A DNA stretch of 47,256 nt from Phycisphaerae bacterium (GTDB lineage: Bacteria > Planctomycetota > Phycisphaerae > UBA1845): assembly GCA_029260165.1 (NCBI GenBank), contig JAJDDT010000067.1:1-47256 (forward strand), given 5' to 3'. Positions 1 to 8,413 of the stretch are shown here, in pieces; position 1 is the first letter of the stretch, and each line of letters starts with the position of its first letter. The notes below the pieces were generated by a model that ran no database searches, was not told the DNA's origin, and worked only from the letters and a program-made list of their open reading frames with translations. A program made the position numbers and the translations under genes.

Positions 1-2
1 AC

Positions 3-1415
3 GACAACGGCAACCTCACCGACGACGGCACGTTCAAGTACGTCTACGACGCCTGGAACCGGCTGGTGCAGGTTAAATCGTCGAATGACGATAGTATCAT
101 TATCGCCACCTACACCTACGACGCCCTTGGCCGGCGGATCAGGAAGGTCGTGACGAATCGTGGCGAACTGGACGGGACGACGTTGTATTATTACAATGAT
201 CGCTGGCAATTGTTGGAAACGCGTGACGGGTCGGAGAGCCTCGACATGCAGATCATCCACGGGACGCAGTACATCGACGAGATCGTCCGCTTCGGCAAGG
301 TCGGACGCGGTGAAATGTTCGTCTTTCAGGACGCCAACTGGAACGTGACGAGTGCGGTAGGCTTCAGCGGCATCGTGTTAGACCGCATCACCACTACGCC
401 CTACGGCCAACCGACGTTCGACACGCACACGGTGAACGGCGATTACGACGGCGACGGCGATCTCGACACGAGCGACGACAGCCAGTTAACAACCTGCATC
501 AACGCCGGCACGCCCCCCAGCGCTTGCCGCATGTTCGACTACGACCTCGACGGCGACGTCGACACCGCCGACGAAACCCACTTCGACAACCTCTACCCCG
601 GCACAGACGTCATCACAAGACGCATGGGGCAGGAAAAGAGCTTCAACAACCTGGTGTTCGCGCATCAGGGACTGCTCATGGATCACGAATCCAAGTCAGC
701 CTACAACCGATTCCGAAACTTAATGCCAGGTCTCAGAACATTCAACGCAAGAGACCCACTCGGCTATATCCCGGGTATGAATCTCCTCGCCTATGTCAGG
801 CAAAACCCGATCGGATTGATCGATCCGCTCGGATTGGCCCCTCCAGGAGGTGGGGCACCTGACATCTGCGCCCAGAATCCCGACTACCCGGGATGTTACG
901 ACTTTGAAGCTCCGGGAGGGCCTGTAGGATCAGACGATAATTCGCCAGACGGCTCAGTTTCCGGGGATCGACCGCCACCTTCGATATCGCCAATACCACC
1001 GGAATGGGAGGATTTTGAAATATGCTTGGTTAATCCTAACACCGGCGTGTGTGATCCGTTTGACAAACCAGATTGTTGGACTGACGCCAGTGGAAACGTA
1101 GTGTGTTTTGGTCCGCCGGATGATGATCCAGACCCTGGCGATGTGGAAATCCCAATTCACCACCCCACGCATGTATGCATAGCGGGCTGGCAGTGCCGCA
1201 ACAATTGCATCAGTACATTTGCGAGAGATTCGACGCAAAACAATCAGCTTTTTGTTGCGGAGGGGGCAGCAGGACTTATGACCGGTTCTGTAGACGTAAT
1301 AATCGGCATCTCTTTGCACCAGTTAATTGTAGAATATCACTTGTTGGAGGACTTATATGACTGTCTAACGGATTGCCCAACGTGCAATCGACAAGGCTGT
1401 CGTACTTGCGATTAG
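3..1415 (+). CDS. RHS repeat-associated core protein, 3' part, with dockerin-like insert and variable tip
   Basis: The reading frame is open from the left edge, so the gene starts outside the window; an in-frame GTG at 66 is internal. The visible part begins with YD/RHS-type repeats (YDALGRRIRK, YYYNDRWQLLETR), passes the TTTPYGQP strand, and is then interrupted by a pair of EF-hand-like loops (DYDGDGDLD and DYDLDGDVD) with two Cys between them. The RHS core resumes (YNRFRNLMPG, RDPLGYIPG, LIDPLGL). After DPLGL the protein switches to an unrelated, Pro/Asp-rich and Cys-rich tail of about 195 residues with one hydrophobic stretch (GLMTGSVDVIIGISL). In RHS proteins the core forms a shell and the segment after DPxGL is the exchangeable, often toxic, tip. 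I do not recognise this tip's activity. The tail DNA is visibly poorer in GC than the core, as is usual for exchanged tips. Confidence 0.85.
   Translation, partial: DNGNLTDDGTFKYVYDAWNRLVQVKSSNDDSIIIATYTYDALGRRIRKVVTNRGELDGTTLYYYNDRWQLLETRDGSESLDMQIIHGTQYIDEIVRFGKVGRGEMFVFQDANWNVTSAVGFSGIVLDRITTTPYGQPTFDTHTVNGDYDGDGDLDTSDDSQLTTCINAGTPPSACRMFDYDLDGDVDTADETHFDNLYPGTDVITRRMGQEKSFNNLVFAHQGLLMDHESKSAYNRFRNLMPGLRTFNARDPLGYIPGMNLLAYVRQNPIGLIDPLGLAPPGGGAPDICAQNPDYPGCYDFEAPGGPVGSDDNSPDGSVSGDRPPPSISPIPPEWEDFEICLVNPNTGVCDPFDKPDCWTDASGNVVCFGPPDDDPDPGDVEIPIHHPTHVCIAGWQCRNNCISTFARDSTQNNQLFVAEGAAGLMTGSVDVIIGISLHQLIVEYHLLEDLYDCLTDCPTCNRQGCRTCD
10..616 (+). repeat. direct repeat, copy A (RHS core segment)
   Basis: This stretch recurs at 2357-2963 at a constant offset of 2347 bases with no indels that I can find and high identity by eye. 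It covers the end of the YD repeats, the PYG strand and the EF-hand insert. Similarity fades just after the codons for the second EF-hand. Confidence 0.85.
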
Positions 1416-1700
1416 CAGTGGCATCCATAGGCAAGTTGCATTTGTGGCCGTTTCCCGGAGACCTTGGGACCGACTGTGTCGTTGGTTTCTTCGGTTGGGT
1501 CGGGTAGGTAGATCGGATCGTTGGGGGTTCTGAAGAATCTGACTAGGTAACTTGGGGTTCCCAATACCCAGGAGTCTGGTCATATTCGCGTACTTGCAAA
1601 GTCCGGGGGTTTGGATCGCAATGGAACCATGGAGCCCTAGGAAAGCGCAGATTGGGCAGGATTCGTTGTAGCCTACTGACATCGATTTGGCAGACACTGC

Positions 1701-2309
1701 ATGAGTATTCGAAAAGAAGATTTGTTGGCGGTGGACAACAAGGCCAATATGCGCGCCGGTCCAGTTTCTGGAAAAGACATTTTCAATTTTGTCTTGGGAG
1801 TGTTGTTGATCTGCGCTTTTGGTGGCGTAGTGTACCTCGTTCCTACAAGTGCATTAGGAAGGTATCGTTCTTGCAAACACGTCCTCAGTTTTTCATGTCT
1901 CTTCACTGGACTGGCGTTGATTTCATTTTCCGTGATCTGCATTCGCAAGCATGCGGGAGATAAACAATGGGCTAGGTGGGCAATCATCCGTAATCATCGC
2001 GTTCTAGTTTCAGCAATAGTTGGAGGATTCGCATCAATTATGGGACACACCTCGATTCTCTTTTGGGTGTTCGTAATTCGGCTAAATGTGGGGGGATCGA
2101 GGGAGAATGCGCCCGCCTTTAGGAGCAGAGTGATAGGAGCGTCGTTCATCCTGTTTTTTGGCGTCTTCTTTGTTTACGCTTACGTGAAGGATCGCAGGTA
2201 TGCGGAATCGCTTAGGTTGTCCCCCCTGTGTGAGAATTGCGGCTATAGTCTAATCGGCTCCGAATCCGCGGTTTGCCCAGAATGCGGCCACCCCGTCGGT
2301 CCGAGATGA
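1701..2309 (+). CDS. four-helix membrane protein with C-terminal zinc ribbon
   Basis: A 202-residue protein with four hydrophobic segments at about residues 25-48, 57-77, 97-125 and 148-167, followed by a cytosolic tail with two CxxC knuckles (CENCGYSL and CPECGHP) that should bind zinc. Small membrane proteins ending in CxxCGYxL...CPECG are frequent in Planctomycetota, and their function is unknown. It sits between a complete RHS tip and a displaced RHS core copy, on the same strand and in DNA of lower GC than the neighbours. That is the position an immunity gene would occupy, but the family is also found away from RHS loci, so immunity is only a guess. The ATG at 1701 is the first in frame; I see no strong ribosome binding site. 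Confidence 0.6.
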   Translation: MSIRKEDLLAVDNKANMRAGPVSGKDIFNFVLGVLLICAFGGVVYLVPTSALGRYRSCKHVLSFSCLFTGLALISFSVICIRKHAGDKQWARWAIIRNHRVLVSAIVGGFASIMGHTSILFWVFVIRLNVGGSRENAPAFRSRVIGASFILFFGVFFVYAYVKDRRYAESLRLSPLCENCGYSLIGSESAVCPECGHPVGPR

Positions 2310-2343
2310 ATTCAGCCAAATAGGCCCGGTCGCGACCTAGGAT

Positions 2344-3399
2344 TTGGTTGGACAGTGCAACCTCACCGACGACGGCACGTTCAAGTACGTCTACGACGCC
2401 TGGAACCGGCTGGTGAAGGTGAAATCGTCGAATGACGATAGTATCATTATCGCCACCTACTCGTACGACGCCCTTGGCCGGCGGATCAAAAAGGTCGTCG
2501 AGAATCGTGGCGAGTTGGACGGGACGACGTTGTATTATTACAATAACCGCTGGCAACTGTTGGAAACGCGTGACGGGTCGGAGAGCCTCGACATGCAGAT
2601 CGTGCACGGGACGCAGTACATCGACGAGATCGTCCGCTTCGGCAAGGTCGGGCGAGGCGGGATGTTCGTCTATCAGGACGCCAACTGGAACGTGACGAGT
2701 GCCGTCGGCTTCAGCGGCATCGTGTTGGATCGCGTCACCACCACGCCGTATGGCCAACCAACATTCGATACGCAAACAGTCAACGGCGATTACGACGGCG
2801 ACGGTGATCTCGATTCCAGCGACGACAGCCAACTCAACACCTGTGTTATCGCCAGCACCGTCCCGGACACCTGCCGCATGTTCGACTACGACCTGGACGG
2901 CGACGTCGACACCGCCGACGAAACCCACTTCGACGCCCTCTACCCCGGCTCTGATGTCATCACGCGTTTCTTCGGACGCGAAAAAAGCAAGAACGGATTC
3001 CCCCATGCCAAACACGGTTTGCCGGTTGACTTTGAGGGACCTTTCGTAAGCCATTGGCCGCGTATTTATGCGATAAAGCTGCGCACGTTTATCCATCGCG
3101 ACAGAAGTAGCGAGATTTCGCGATCTGGTAACCGCCCAATCGGTGCCGGCGAATTCACCACAAGATACGAATTCGCAAACTCAAGGCCAGTTACGACGCA
3201 GGAACAGATTTCACCACCCTCACGGCCTCCGCTGTCAGATAACGGTGCTCACAGGCGCCCGCCGACTTTACCGTACCCTGTAGACCAACTTCCCGAGAAT
3301 CCTCATTTTCCACAAGATTCTGAGGAGCCCCCCTGCTTTTCATTATTCCAGATGAGTGCGACATCTAGATTTCAGGGCTTCTTTTGTGCAATCAGGTAG
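2344..3399 (+). pseudogene. displaced second RHS core copy with degenerate end
   Basis: The frame encodes 351 residues, but there is no N-terminal shell: it starts abruptly inside the YD repeats where the homology with the upstream RHS gene begins, without a ribosome binding site. It matches the upstream core through the PYG strand and the EF-hand insert. Afterwards the remaining core signals are decayed: RDPLGY is replaced by RDRSSE, the NLxxYxxxxP block is reduced to RYEFANSRPVT, and no DPxGL follows. The tail is Pro-rich with no recognisable domain. This is the structure of an orphan RHS cassette left by gene conversion or tip exchange. It could still donate sequence to the upstream gene by recombination. 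Expression as a separate protein is doubtful. Confidence 0.6.
2357..2963 (+). repeat. direct repeat, copy B (RHS core segment)
   Basis: Second copy of the segment at 10-616, in the same orientation and reading frame. Differences are mostly substitutions, many at third codon positions. Recombination between the two copies would swap the intervening tip and membrane-protein gene. Confidence 0.85.
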
Positions 3400-3529
3400 C
3401 TGCCATATACGCCTGGAACCTGCCCAGGACGGCTGTATGATGTGTTTTGAAATATTCTCTTACCAAAGAGGGACTCAGGCCACCGCTACCATGGCCGGAA
3501 TTGTAACCCCTTTATCACCAATCGGTTAA

Positions 3530-3604
3530 TCGGGGCGACTGGATTCGAACCAGCGACCTCTGCGTCCCGAACGCAGCGCTCTGGCCAGGCTGAGCTACGC
3601 CCCG
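3530..3604 (-). tRNA. tRNA-Pro (anticodon CGG)
   Basis: The minus strand folds as a full cloverleaf of 75 nt. The acceptor arm CGGGGCG pairs with CGCCCCG and is followed by discriminator A at 3530. The D arm is GCTC...GAGC. The anticodon stem CTGCG/CGCAG encloses loop TTCGGGA, giving anticodon CGG. The T arm carries TTCGAAT. CCA is not encoded. The gene lies between the RHS region and pyrG and is on the same strand as pyrG, directly after its stop. Confidence 0.95.
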
Positions 3605-3621
3605 TAGCACGAAGGCCAATG

Positions 3622-5376
3622 CTAGGCGCGCGTCTCATGAGTGTCAACGACGGCTGGTGGAGGCGAAAACCGCACCGCAGCTTCGACCAAACCGACAAAC
3701 ATCGGATCGGGATCGAGTGGTCGGCTGGTCAGTTCAGCGTGGGCTTGTGTCGCGAGAAAGAAAGGATGCACGTCTTGTGGTAACTCGAGGATTTGTGCGA
3801 TTCCGCCATCCTGCGATTTTCCCGAGAAAACCATGCCCGCCGATTCGATTTGCGACATGTAGTCGGGATTTACCTCGTAGCGATGTCTGAAGCGAAGCCG
3901 GATTTTTTCAGGGTTTCCGTGCAGGTTGGCTGCGAGTGATTGTCGCGTCACGCGGATGTCGTGGCCTCCAAGCCTCATGTTGCCCCCCAATTGGGTGATG
4001 TCACGCTGTTCGGGGAGAATATCGATGACCGGGTGCACGCAATTGGTGTTGATTTCGGTGCTTTGCGCATCTTCCAGGCCACAGACGTGGCGGGCGTATT
4101 CAATCACGGCGACCTGGAAACCGTAACACAATCCGAGATATGGGATTCCATGCTCGCGTAAATGCTTGACACAAATGATCTTACCTTCTACCCCCCTCGT
4201 GCCGAACCCGCCTGGCACGATGACGCCGTGGACACCGGCGAGTCGCTTTTGCACACCAGCTTCGTCCAGTTCCGTGCTGTCGATCCATTCAATTCTCACC
4301 TTAGCACCGAGATGCACGCCGGCGTGCTCCAGCGCTTGAATAATGCTGGCGTAGCTGTCACGCAGCGAGGTGTATTTGCCGGTGATGCCAATTGTCACGG
4401 GCGTCGCGGCTTCGCGATACCGCCGGATGTAGTCGTTCCAGACGCCTCGTTGTTTTTGTTCGCGAACGGCGTCGATCTGCTCGGTCAGTTTCAAGCGTTT
4501 CAGTACGGCTGTGTCGATACCCGCTTCCCGGAGCAACTCGGTGATGGCGTAAACGCTGTCCACGTCGTGCATGGAAAAAACGCGGTCGAGCGGCACGCTG
4601 GAGTGCATCGCGATTTTTTCACGGACTTTTTTGGTTACCGGATTTCCGGCTCGACAGGCGATGATGTGGGGTTGAATGCCCGCGCCCATCAGTTGTTTGA
4701 GGTTGAGCTGGGCTGGTTTGGATTTTTGCTCGCCGAGCATCGGGGGTTTGACCACATAGGTCAGGGCGACGAAGCAGACTGAATTCGGGCCTTCTTCGAA
4801 CGCGAGCTCGCGGACGGCTTCGATGAGGTACGCGTTTTCGACGTCGCCGACGGTCCCGCCAATTTCGACAAAAACGACCTGGGCTGCGCTGGCGACAGCC
4901 AGCTCGCGGAGACAGCTTTTGACCTCGCCGGTGACGTGCGGGATCATCTGCACATCCCGTCCGAGGTATCCGCCGCGTCGCTCCTTTTCCAGGATACGGG
5001 AGAACACCTGCCCACTGGTCACAAAATTCAGTCGCGACAAATTCTGATTGAGCATCCGTTCGTAGGTGCCCAGATCCATGTCGCACTCCAACCCGTCATC
5101 GAGCACGAACACCTCACCATGTCGGAATGGGTTGAGCGTTCCCGCGTCGCGATTGAGATATCCTTCGAGCTTGATCGGCGTGACGGAGAATCCTTTGTCC
5201 TGCAAGACCCTTGCGAGCGAGCTTGAAAAAATGCCCTTGCCGAGTCCGCTCATGACGGTGCCCAAAACCACGACGTACTTGCATTGGCCTGGTTTGTAGT
5301 TGGCGGGCATGGGGGTGTGGAATTCCGTTTCCTCGGACACGTCACTGATGGAGGAGAGGATGTGGCGATCAGTCAT
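3622..5376 (-). CDS. pyrG: CTP synthase
   Basis: CTP synthase aminates UTP to CTP using ATP and glutamine. The N-terminal synthetase domain shows the P-loop (GTVMSGLGKGI) and the DPYLNRDAG-type region (GYLNRDAGTLNPF). The C-terminal class I glutamine amidotransferase shows PGGFGTRG, the nucleophile Cys in GLCYGFQ and a His-x-Glu near the end (HAELTSRP). The ATG at 5376 is chosen although the frame opens 54 bases earlier. It overlaps the kdsB stop codon, with both codons inside the eight bases ATGACTGA, and has GAGG six bases upstream. This gives 584 residues against about 545 for the family; the excess is a short N-terminal extension. It forms an operon with kdsB, whose enzyme consumes the CTP made here. 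Confidence 0.96.
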   Translation of the reverse strand: MTDRHILSSISDVSEETEFHTPMPANYKPGQCKYVVVLGTVMSGLGKGIFSSSLARVLQDKGFSVTPIKLEGYLNRDAGTLNPFRHGEVFVLDDGLECDMDLGTYERMLNQNLSRLNFVTSGQVFSRILEKERRGGYLGRDVQMIPHVTGEVKSCLRELAVASAAQVVFVEIGGTVGDVENAYLIEAVRELAFEEGPNSVCFVALTYVVKPPMLGEQKSKPAQLNLKQLMGAGIQPHIIACRAGNPVTKKVREKIAMHSSVPLDRVFSMHDVDSVYAITELLREAGIDTAVLKRLKLTEQIDAVREQKQRGVWNDYIRRYREAATPVTIGITGKYTSLRDSYASIIQALEHAGVHLGAKVRIEWIDSTELDEAGVQKRLAGVHGVIVPGGFGTRGVEGKIICVKHLREHGIPYLGLCYGFQVAVIEYARHVCGLEDAQSTEINTNCVHPVIDILPEQRDITQLGGNMRLGGHDIRVTRQSLAANLHGNPEKIRLRFRHRYEVNPDYMSQIESAGMVFSGKSQDGGIAQILELPQDVHPFFLATQAHAELTSRPLDPDPMFVGLVEAAVRFSPPPAVVDTHETRA

Positions 5377-6133
5377 GACGGGCCTCGATATGCTCGGATT
5401 GTGTTTGGTGGCGAGCGACAAATGCTTCATAATCCGCGGGTGTGTCGATACCGACAGCGGCGGTTTTCACGATACCGACGGCGATGGGGAAACCATTCTC
5501 CAGCACGCGAAGTTGTTCAAGCCCTTCCGCTTTTTCCAGCGGGGTTGGTGGTAGTGACGAAAGAGTTAACAGGAATTCCCGACGATAAGCGTAGATTCCC
5601 AGGTGCAGGTAGGTTGGGACATTCTCGGGATTTCGCGGATGTGGGATGCGACTCCGGGAGAAGTAGATCGCCCTGTCGCCGCCGACGACAACCTTGACAC
5701 AGTTCGGGTCGTCAGGGTCAGCGTCCATACCAAGCCTTGCGACGTCGTCAAAACGACACGCAAGCGTCCCCATCGACTCGCCCCCTTTTTTCATCAGATT
5801 GACGAGCGTATCGATCGACGAAGGCTCGATTTCAGGCTCGTCGCCCTGGACGTTGACGAATAATTCCGCCTCAACTTCCCGCGCGACCTCCGCCACGCGA
5901 TCGGTCCCGGACGGATGGTCTTTGCGTGTCATGGCGTATCGACCACCGAAGGATGCGACGGCTGATGCGATTCGTTTGTCATCGGTGGCGACGATGACAT
6001 GATCGACGGTCCTGGCCTGTTGGGCACGTTCGTAGACATGTTGGATGAGGTACTTGCCCGTCTTGTTGGCGAGGGGTTTTCCGGGGAACCGGGTGGCATC
6101 GTAGCGGGCGGGAATGACGACGACGACACTCAC
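5369..6133 (-). CDS. kdsB: 3-deoxy-manno-octulosonate cytidylyltransferase (CMP-Kdo synthetase)
   Basis: KdsB couples Kdo to CMP from CTP, the activation step before Kdo is added to lipid A. The 254 residues match the family length. The N-terminus has the nucleotide-binding signature IPARYDATRFPGKPL, followed by VIVATDD, a TRKDHPSGTDR block and the metal-binding stretch NVQGDEPEI. Translation probably starts at GTG 6133; there is only a weak purine-rich stretch upstream. The 3' end overlaps the start of pyrG, so the two are likely translated together. Its presence supports a Gram-negative type outer membrane with a Kdo-bearing lipid. Confidence 0.95.
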   Translation of the reverse strand: MSVVVVIPARYDATRFPGKPLANKTGKYLIQHVYERAQQARTVDHVIVATDDKRIASAVASFGGRYAMTRKDHPSGTDRVAEVAREVEAELFVNVQGDEPEIEPSSIDTLVNLMKKGGESMGTLACRFDDVARLGMDADPDDPNCVKVVVGGDRAIYFSRSRIPHPRNPENVPTYLHLGIYAYRREFLLTLSSLPPTPLEKAEGLEQLRVLENGFPIAVGIVKTAAVGIDTPADYEAFVARHQTQSEHIEARHD

Positions 6134-6329
6134 GGGGTCATTCCGGTTCGTTGGTGGTGTCTCGTTTCGGTGTGCACCCGTGGAAGATAACGACCCGGTT
6201 CTGCAACGTCAAAAGCGAACCCTTGTCGTGGCGTGAGCAGGAACAGGCCTTTGTCACGACGCAATCACTCGATGACAATTCCGTGCTGTGCGGTTAGATT
6301 CGCGGGCATTCGTGGAGGAATCGGGCGAC

Positions 6330-7772
6330 ATGAAGATCAAATTACACAATCTCATTTTTGTGGCCATGCTGGTTGGCGTGGTCCTCGGGCTGACGCTCTG
6401 GTGGGTTGAGAAGCAGAATGGCGATGAGGAGAGTGCGACGGTCTCCCACATTGTGTGGTGGCTTGATCTGTTCGGTCCGACGCTGTTCATGGGTGCGTTG
6501 AAGATGATCATCGCACCGCTCATTCTGGCCAGCATTGTTTCGGGGGTGACGTCTCTGCCCAACATGAGCGAGCTTGGGGCGATTGGTTGGAAGACGATGG
6601 TCTATTACGTCTGCACGACCAGCGTCGCGGCGTTCATCGGTCTGGTACTGGTTCTGACCATTCAGCCTGGCAAGAAGGCGGCTTCTGTCGAGACGCGACA
6701 GCATCGCGTCGACGAGCTGCTGGAATTGCGCGTGGAGTACGAATCTGTGACGGGTTTGCAGGCGTTGGACGAATCGGAGCACCCGAATCCGTCGTATCGC
6801 GCGTGGTTGGCTGCCAGGGAGGGCGTGAAAGGGTCGGGTGGGCATGACGCGGCTTTGATCGGCAAGCTGGAAGGGGCGGCTGGCAGGTCGCCGGGTTCCA
6901 TGTTCAAGGATGACATCATCAAACCCCTGCTCACCAATCCGTTTCAATCGTTGTCCGCCAACCCGCCGAACTCGCTCGGGATCATCTTTTTTGCGTTGCT
7001 GTTGGGTGTGGCTTGCACGGTCGTTGGTCCGTCAGCCGAGCCTGTGGTGCGGTTTTTTCATGGGTTCAATGACGTTATCATGCGCGTCACGCACTGGCTG
7101 ATGGCGATTTCACCCTTTGCGGTGGGTTGCATCATGGCGGGACTGATCGCGGAGAACGGACCGGACATTTTCGGGACACTCGGATGGTACTGCGCGACTG
7201 TTTTGGCGGGTATTTTCGTCCATGTGGGATTGTTGGTCGCGATTTGTGCGACGATCGGTGGGATCAATCCGATTCAACTGTTTGTCGGATTGCGGGAAGC
7301 CATCATGATCGCATTCACAACGCGATCGAGTGCAGCCACGCTGCCCGTTACCATTGCGAACGTGACCGAGAATCTGAAGGTGTCGCCGAAGGTGGCCAAC
7401 TTTTCGTTGCCGCTTGGTGCGACGATGAACATGGATGGGACAGCCTTGTACGAGGGTGTGGCGATTATTTTCCTGATACAGATTTATGGTGGCCTGGACG
7501 ACGTGTCGATCGCGATGACGATGATGACGACGTTGCTGATTTTCATCACGGCGGTCCTTGCGAGCGTCGGGGCGGCGGCTGTTCCCGATGCGGGACTGGT
7601 GACCATGGTGTTGGTCGCGAGCGCGGTCCATCTGCCGATTCATTATATTCCGTTGATATTTGCCGTGGACGCATTTTTGGACATGTTCCGGACGTCGACG
7701 AACGTTCTTGGCGATTCGGTCGGCGCGATTGTTGTGAATCGGCTGGAACGCGGACGTTTGGAAGCGACATAG
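6330..7772 (+). CDS. dicarboxylate/amino acid:cation symporter (DAACS family)
   Basis: An inner-membrane symporter of the glutamate transporter type that takes up dicarboxylates or acidic amino acids with Na+ or H+. There are about eight hydrophobic segments plus re-entrant loops. Hallmarks are the KMIIAPLILASIVSGV helix, the serine-rich re-entrant loop TTRSSAATLPVT, the NMDGTALYE cation/substrate motif, and a later hairpin loop containing GAAAVPDAG. A soluble insert of about 75 residues lies between the third and fourth helices, as in other long members. The start at 6330 is preferred over an in-frame GTG at 6288, because GGAGGA lies 10 bases upstream and the signal-like helix follows. It is divergent from kdsB and followed 22 bases later by an OsmC-like gene. 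Confidence 0.93.
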   Translation: MKIKLHNLIFVAMLVGVVLGLTLWWVEKQNGDEESATVSHIVWWLDLFGPTLFMGALKMIIAPLILASIVSGVTSLPNMSELGAIGWKTMVYYVCTTSVAAFIGLVLVLTIQPGKKAASVETRQHRVDELLELRVEYESVTGLQALDESEHPNPSYRAWLAAREGVKGSGGHDAALIGKLEGAAGRSPGSMFKDDIIKPLLTNPFQSLSANPPNSLGIIFFALLLGVACTVVGPSAEPVVRFFHGFNDVIMRVTHWLMAISPFAVGCIMAGLIAENGPDIFGTLGWYCATVLAGIFVHVGLLVAICATIGGINPIQLFVGLREAIMIAFTTRSSAATLPVTIANVTENLKVSPKVANFSLPLGATMNMDGTALYEGVAIIFLIQIYGGLDDVSIAMTMMTTLLIFITAVLASVGAAAVPDAGLVTMVLVASAVHLPIHYIPLIFAVDAFLDMFRTSTNVLGDSVGAIVVNRLERGRLEAT

Positions 7773-7794
7773 AGAAACCGAAGGGGTGAATGAT

Positions 7795-8244
7795 ATGTCA
7801 GAGCACAAGGTAACCACAACATGGGCACGGACGTCGGTCGGATTTGGATACGAGGAATTCAACCGCGAGCATGTGTGGCATTTCGAGGGCGGACAGGAGG
7901 TCAAAGCGTCGTCGGCACCGGACTATCTCGGCAAGGCGGAGTGCGTCGATCCCGAGCAGGCGTTTGTGGCATCGTTATCGAGCTGTCACATGCTGTTCGT
8001 GTTGGCGATTGCGTCGAAAAAGAGGTTGACGGTGGATCGTTATACGGACGATGCCGTGGGGTTTCTGGAGAAGAATGCTGACGGCAAAATGGCGGTTACG
8101 CGGGTTGTGTTGAGACCCAAAATTGTGTTTTCCGGGGAAAAAACGCCGACGCCCGAGGAGGTGGAGGCGATCCATGAAAAAGCGCACGCGGGTTGTTTTA
8201 TCGCGAATTCGGTCAAGGCGGAGGTGACGATCAGGCCCGTGTGA
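7795..8244 (+). CDS. OsmC/Ohr family peroxiredoxin-like protein
   Basis: A cytosolic thiol-dependent peroxidase family that detoxifies organic hydroperoxides. The 149 residues contain both conserved cysteines: Cys64 in SLSSCHML and Cys134 in HAGCFIANS, in the expected order and spacing. The ATG at 7795 is preferred to the in-frame GTG at 7786, since AAGGGG at 7781-7786 sits eight bases before it. It is probably cotranscribed with the symporter just upstream. Which hydroperoxide it reduces cannot be told from sequence. Confidence 0.9.
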   Translation: MSEHKVTTTWARTSVGFGYEEFNREHVWHFEGGQEVKASSAPDYLGKAECVDPEQAFVASLSSCHMLFVLAIASKKRLTVDRYTDDAVGFLEKNADGKMAVTRVVLRPKIVFSGEKTPTPEEVEAIHEKAHAGCFIANSVKAEVTIRPV

Positions 8245-8413
8245 TTGTCTTTTTGCGGTCGTTTGGTGTTTACCAACCGACGGTGGGGATTGGCCCGAAA
8301 TCGGCGGTTTGGGTATGATCCGCGGGTTCGCCCTGCGGCTGAGGATGGACCTCGGCGGCGGGCGTTTTTTGTTCGGGAACTGGAATACTTGAAACGGTGG
8401 AGCTGGCAGGGAA

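Noticed and set aside
1416-1700. Possible gene in the gap after the RHS tip, including a minus-strand frame of 110 codons
   Set aside because: No ribosome binding site, domain or coding-like composition; I see nothing definite here apart from likely RHS tail debris.
2212-3096. Minus-strand open frame of 294 codons
   Set aside because: Antisense shadow of the second RHS core; low-complexity Val/Asp/Gly sequence without any family signal.
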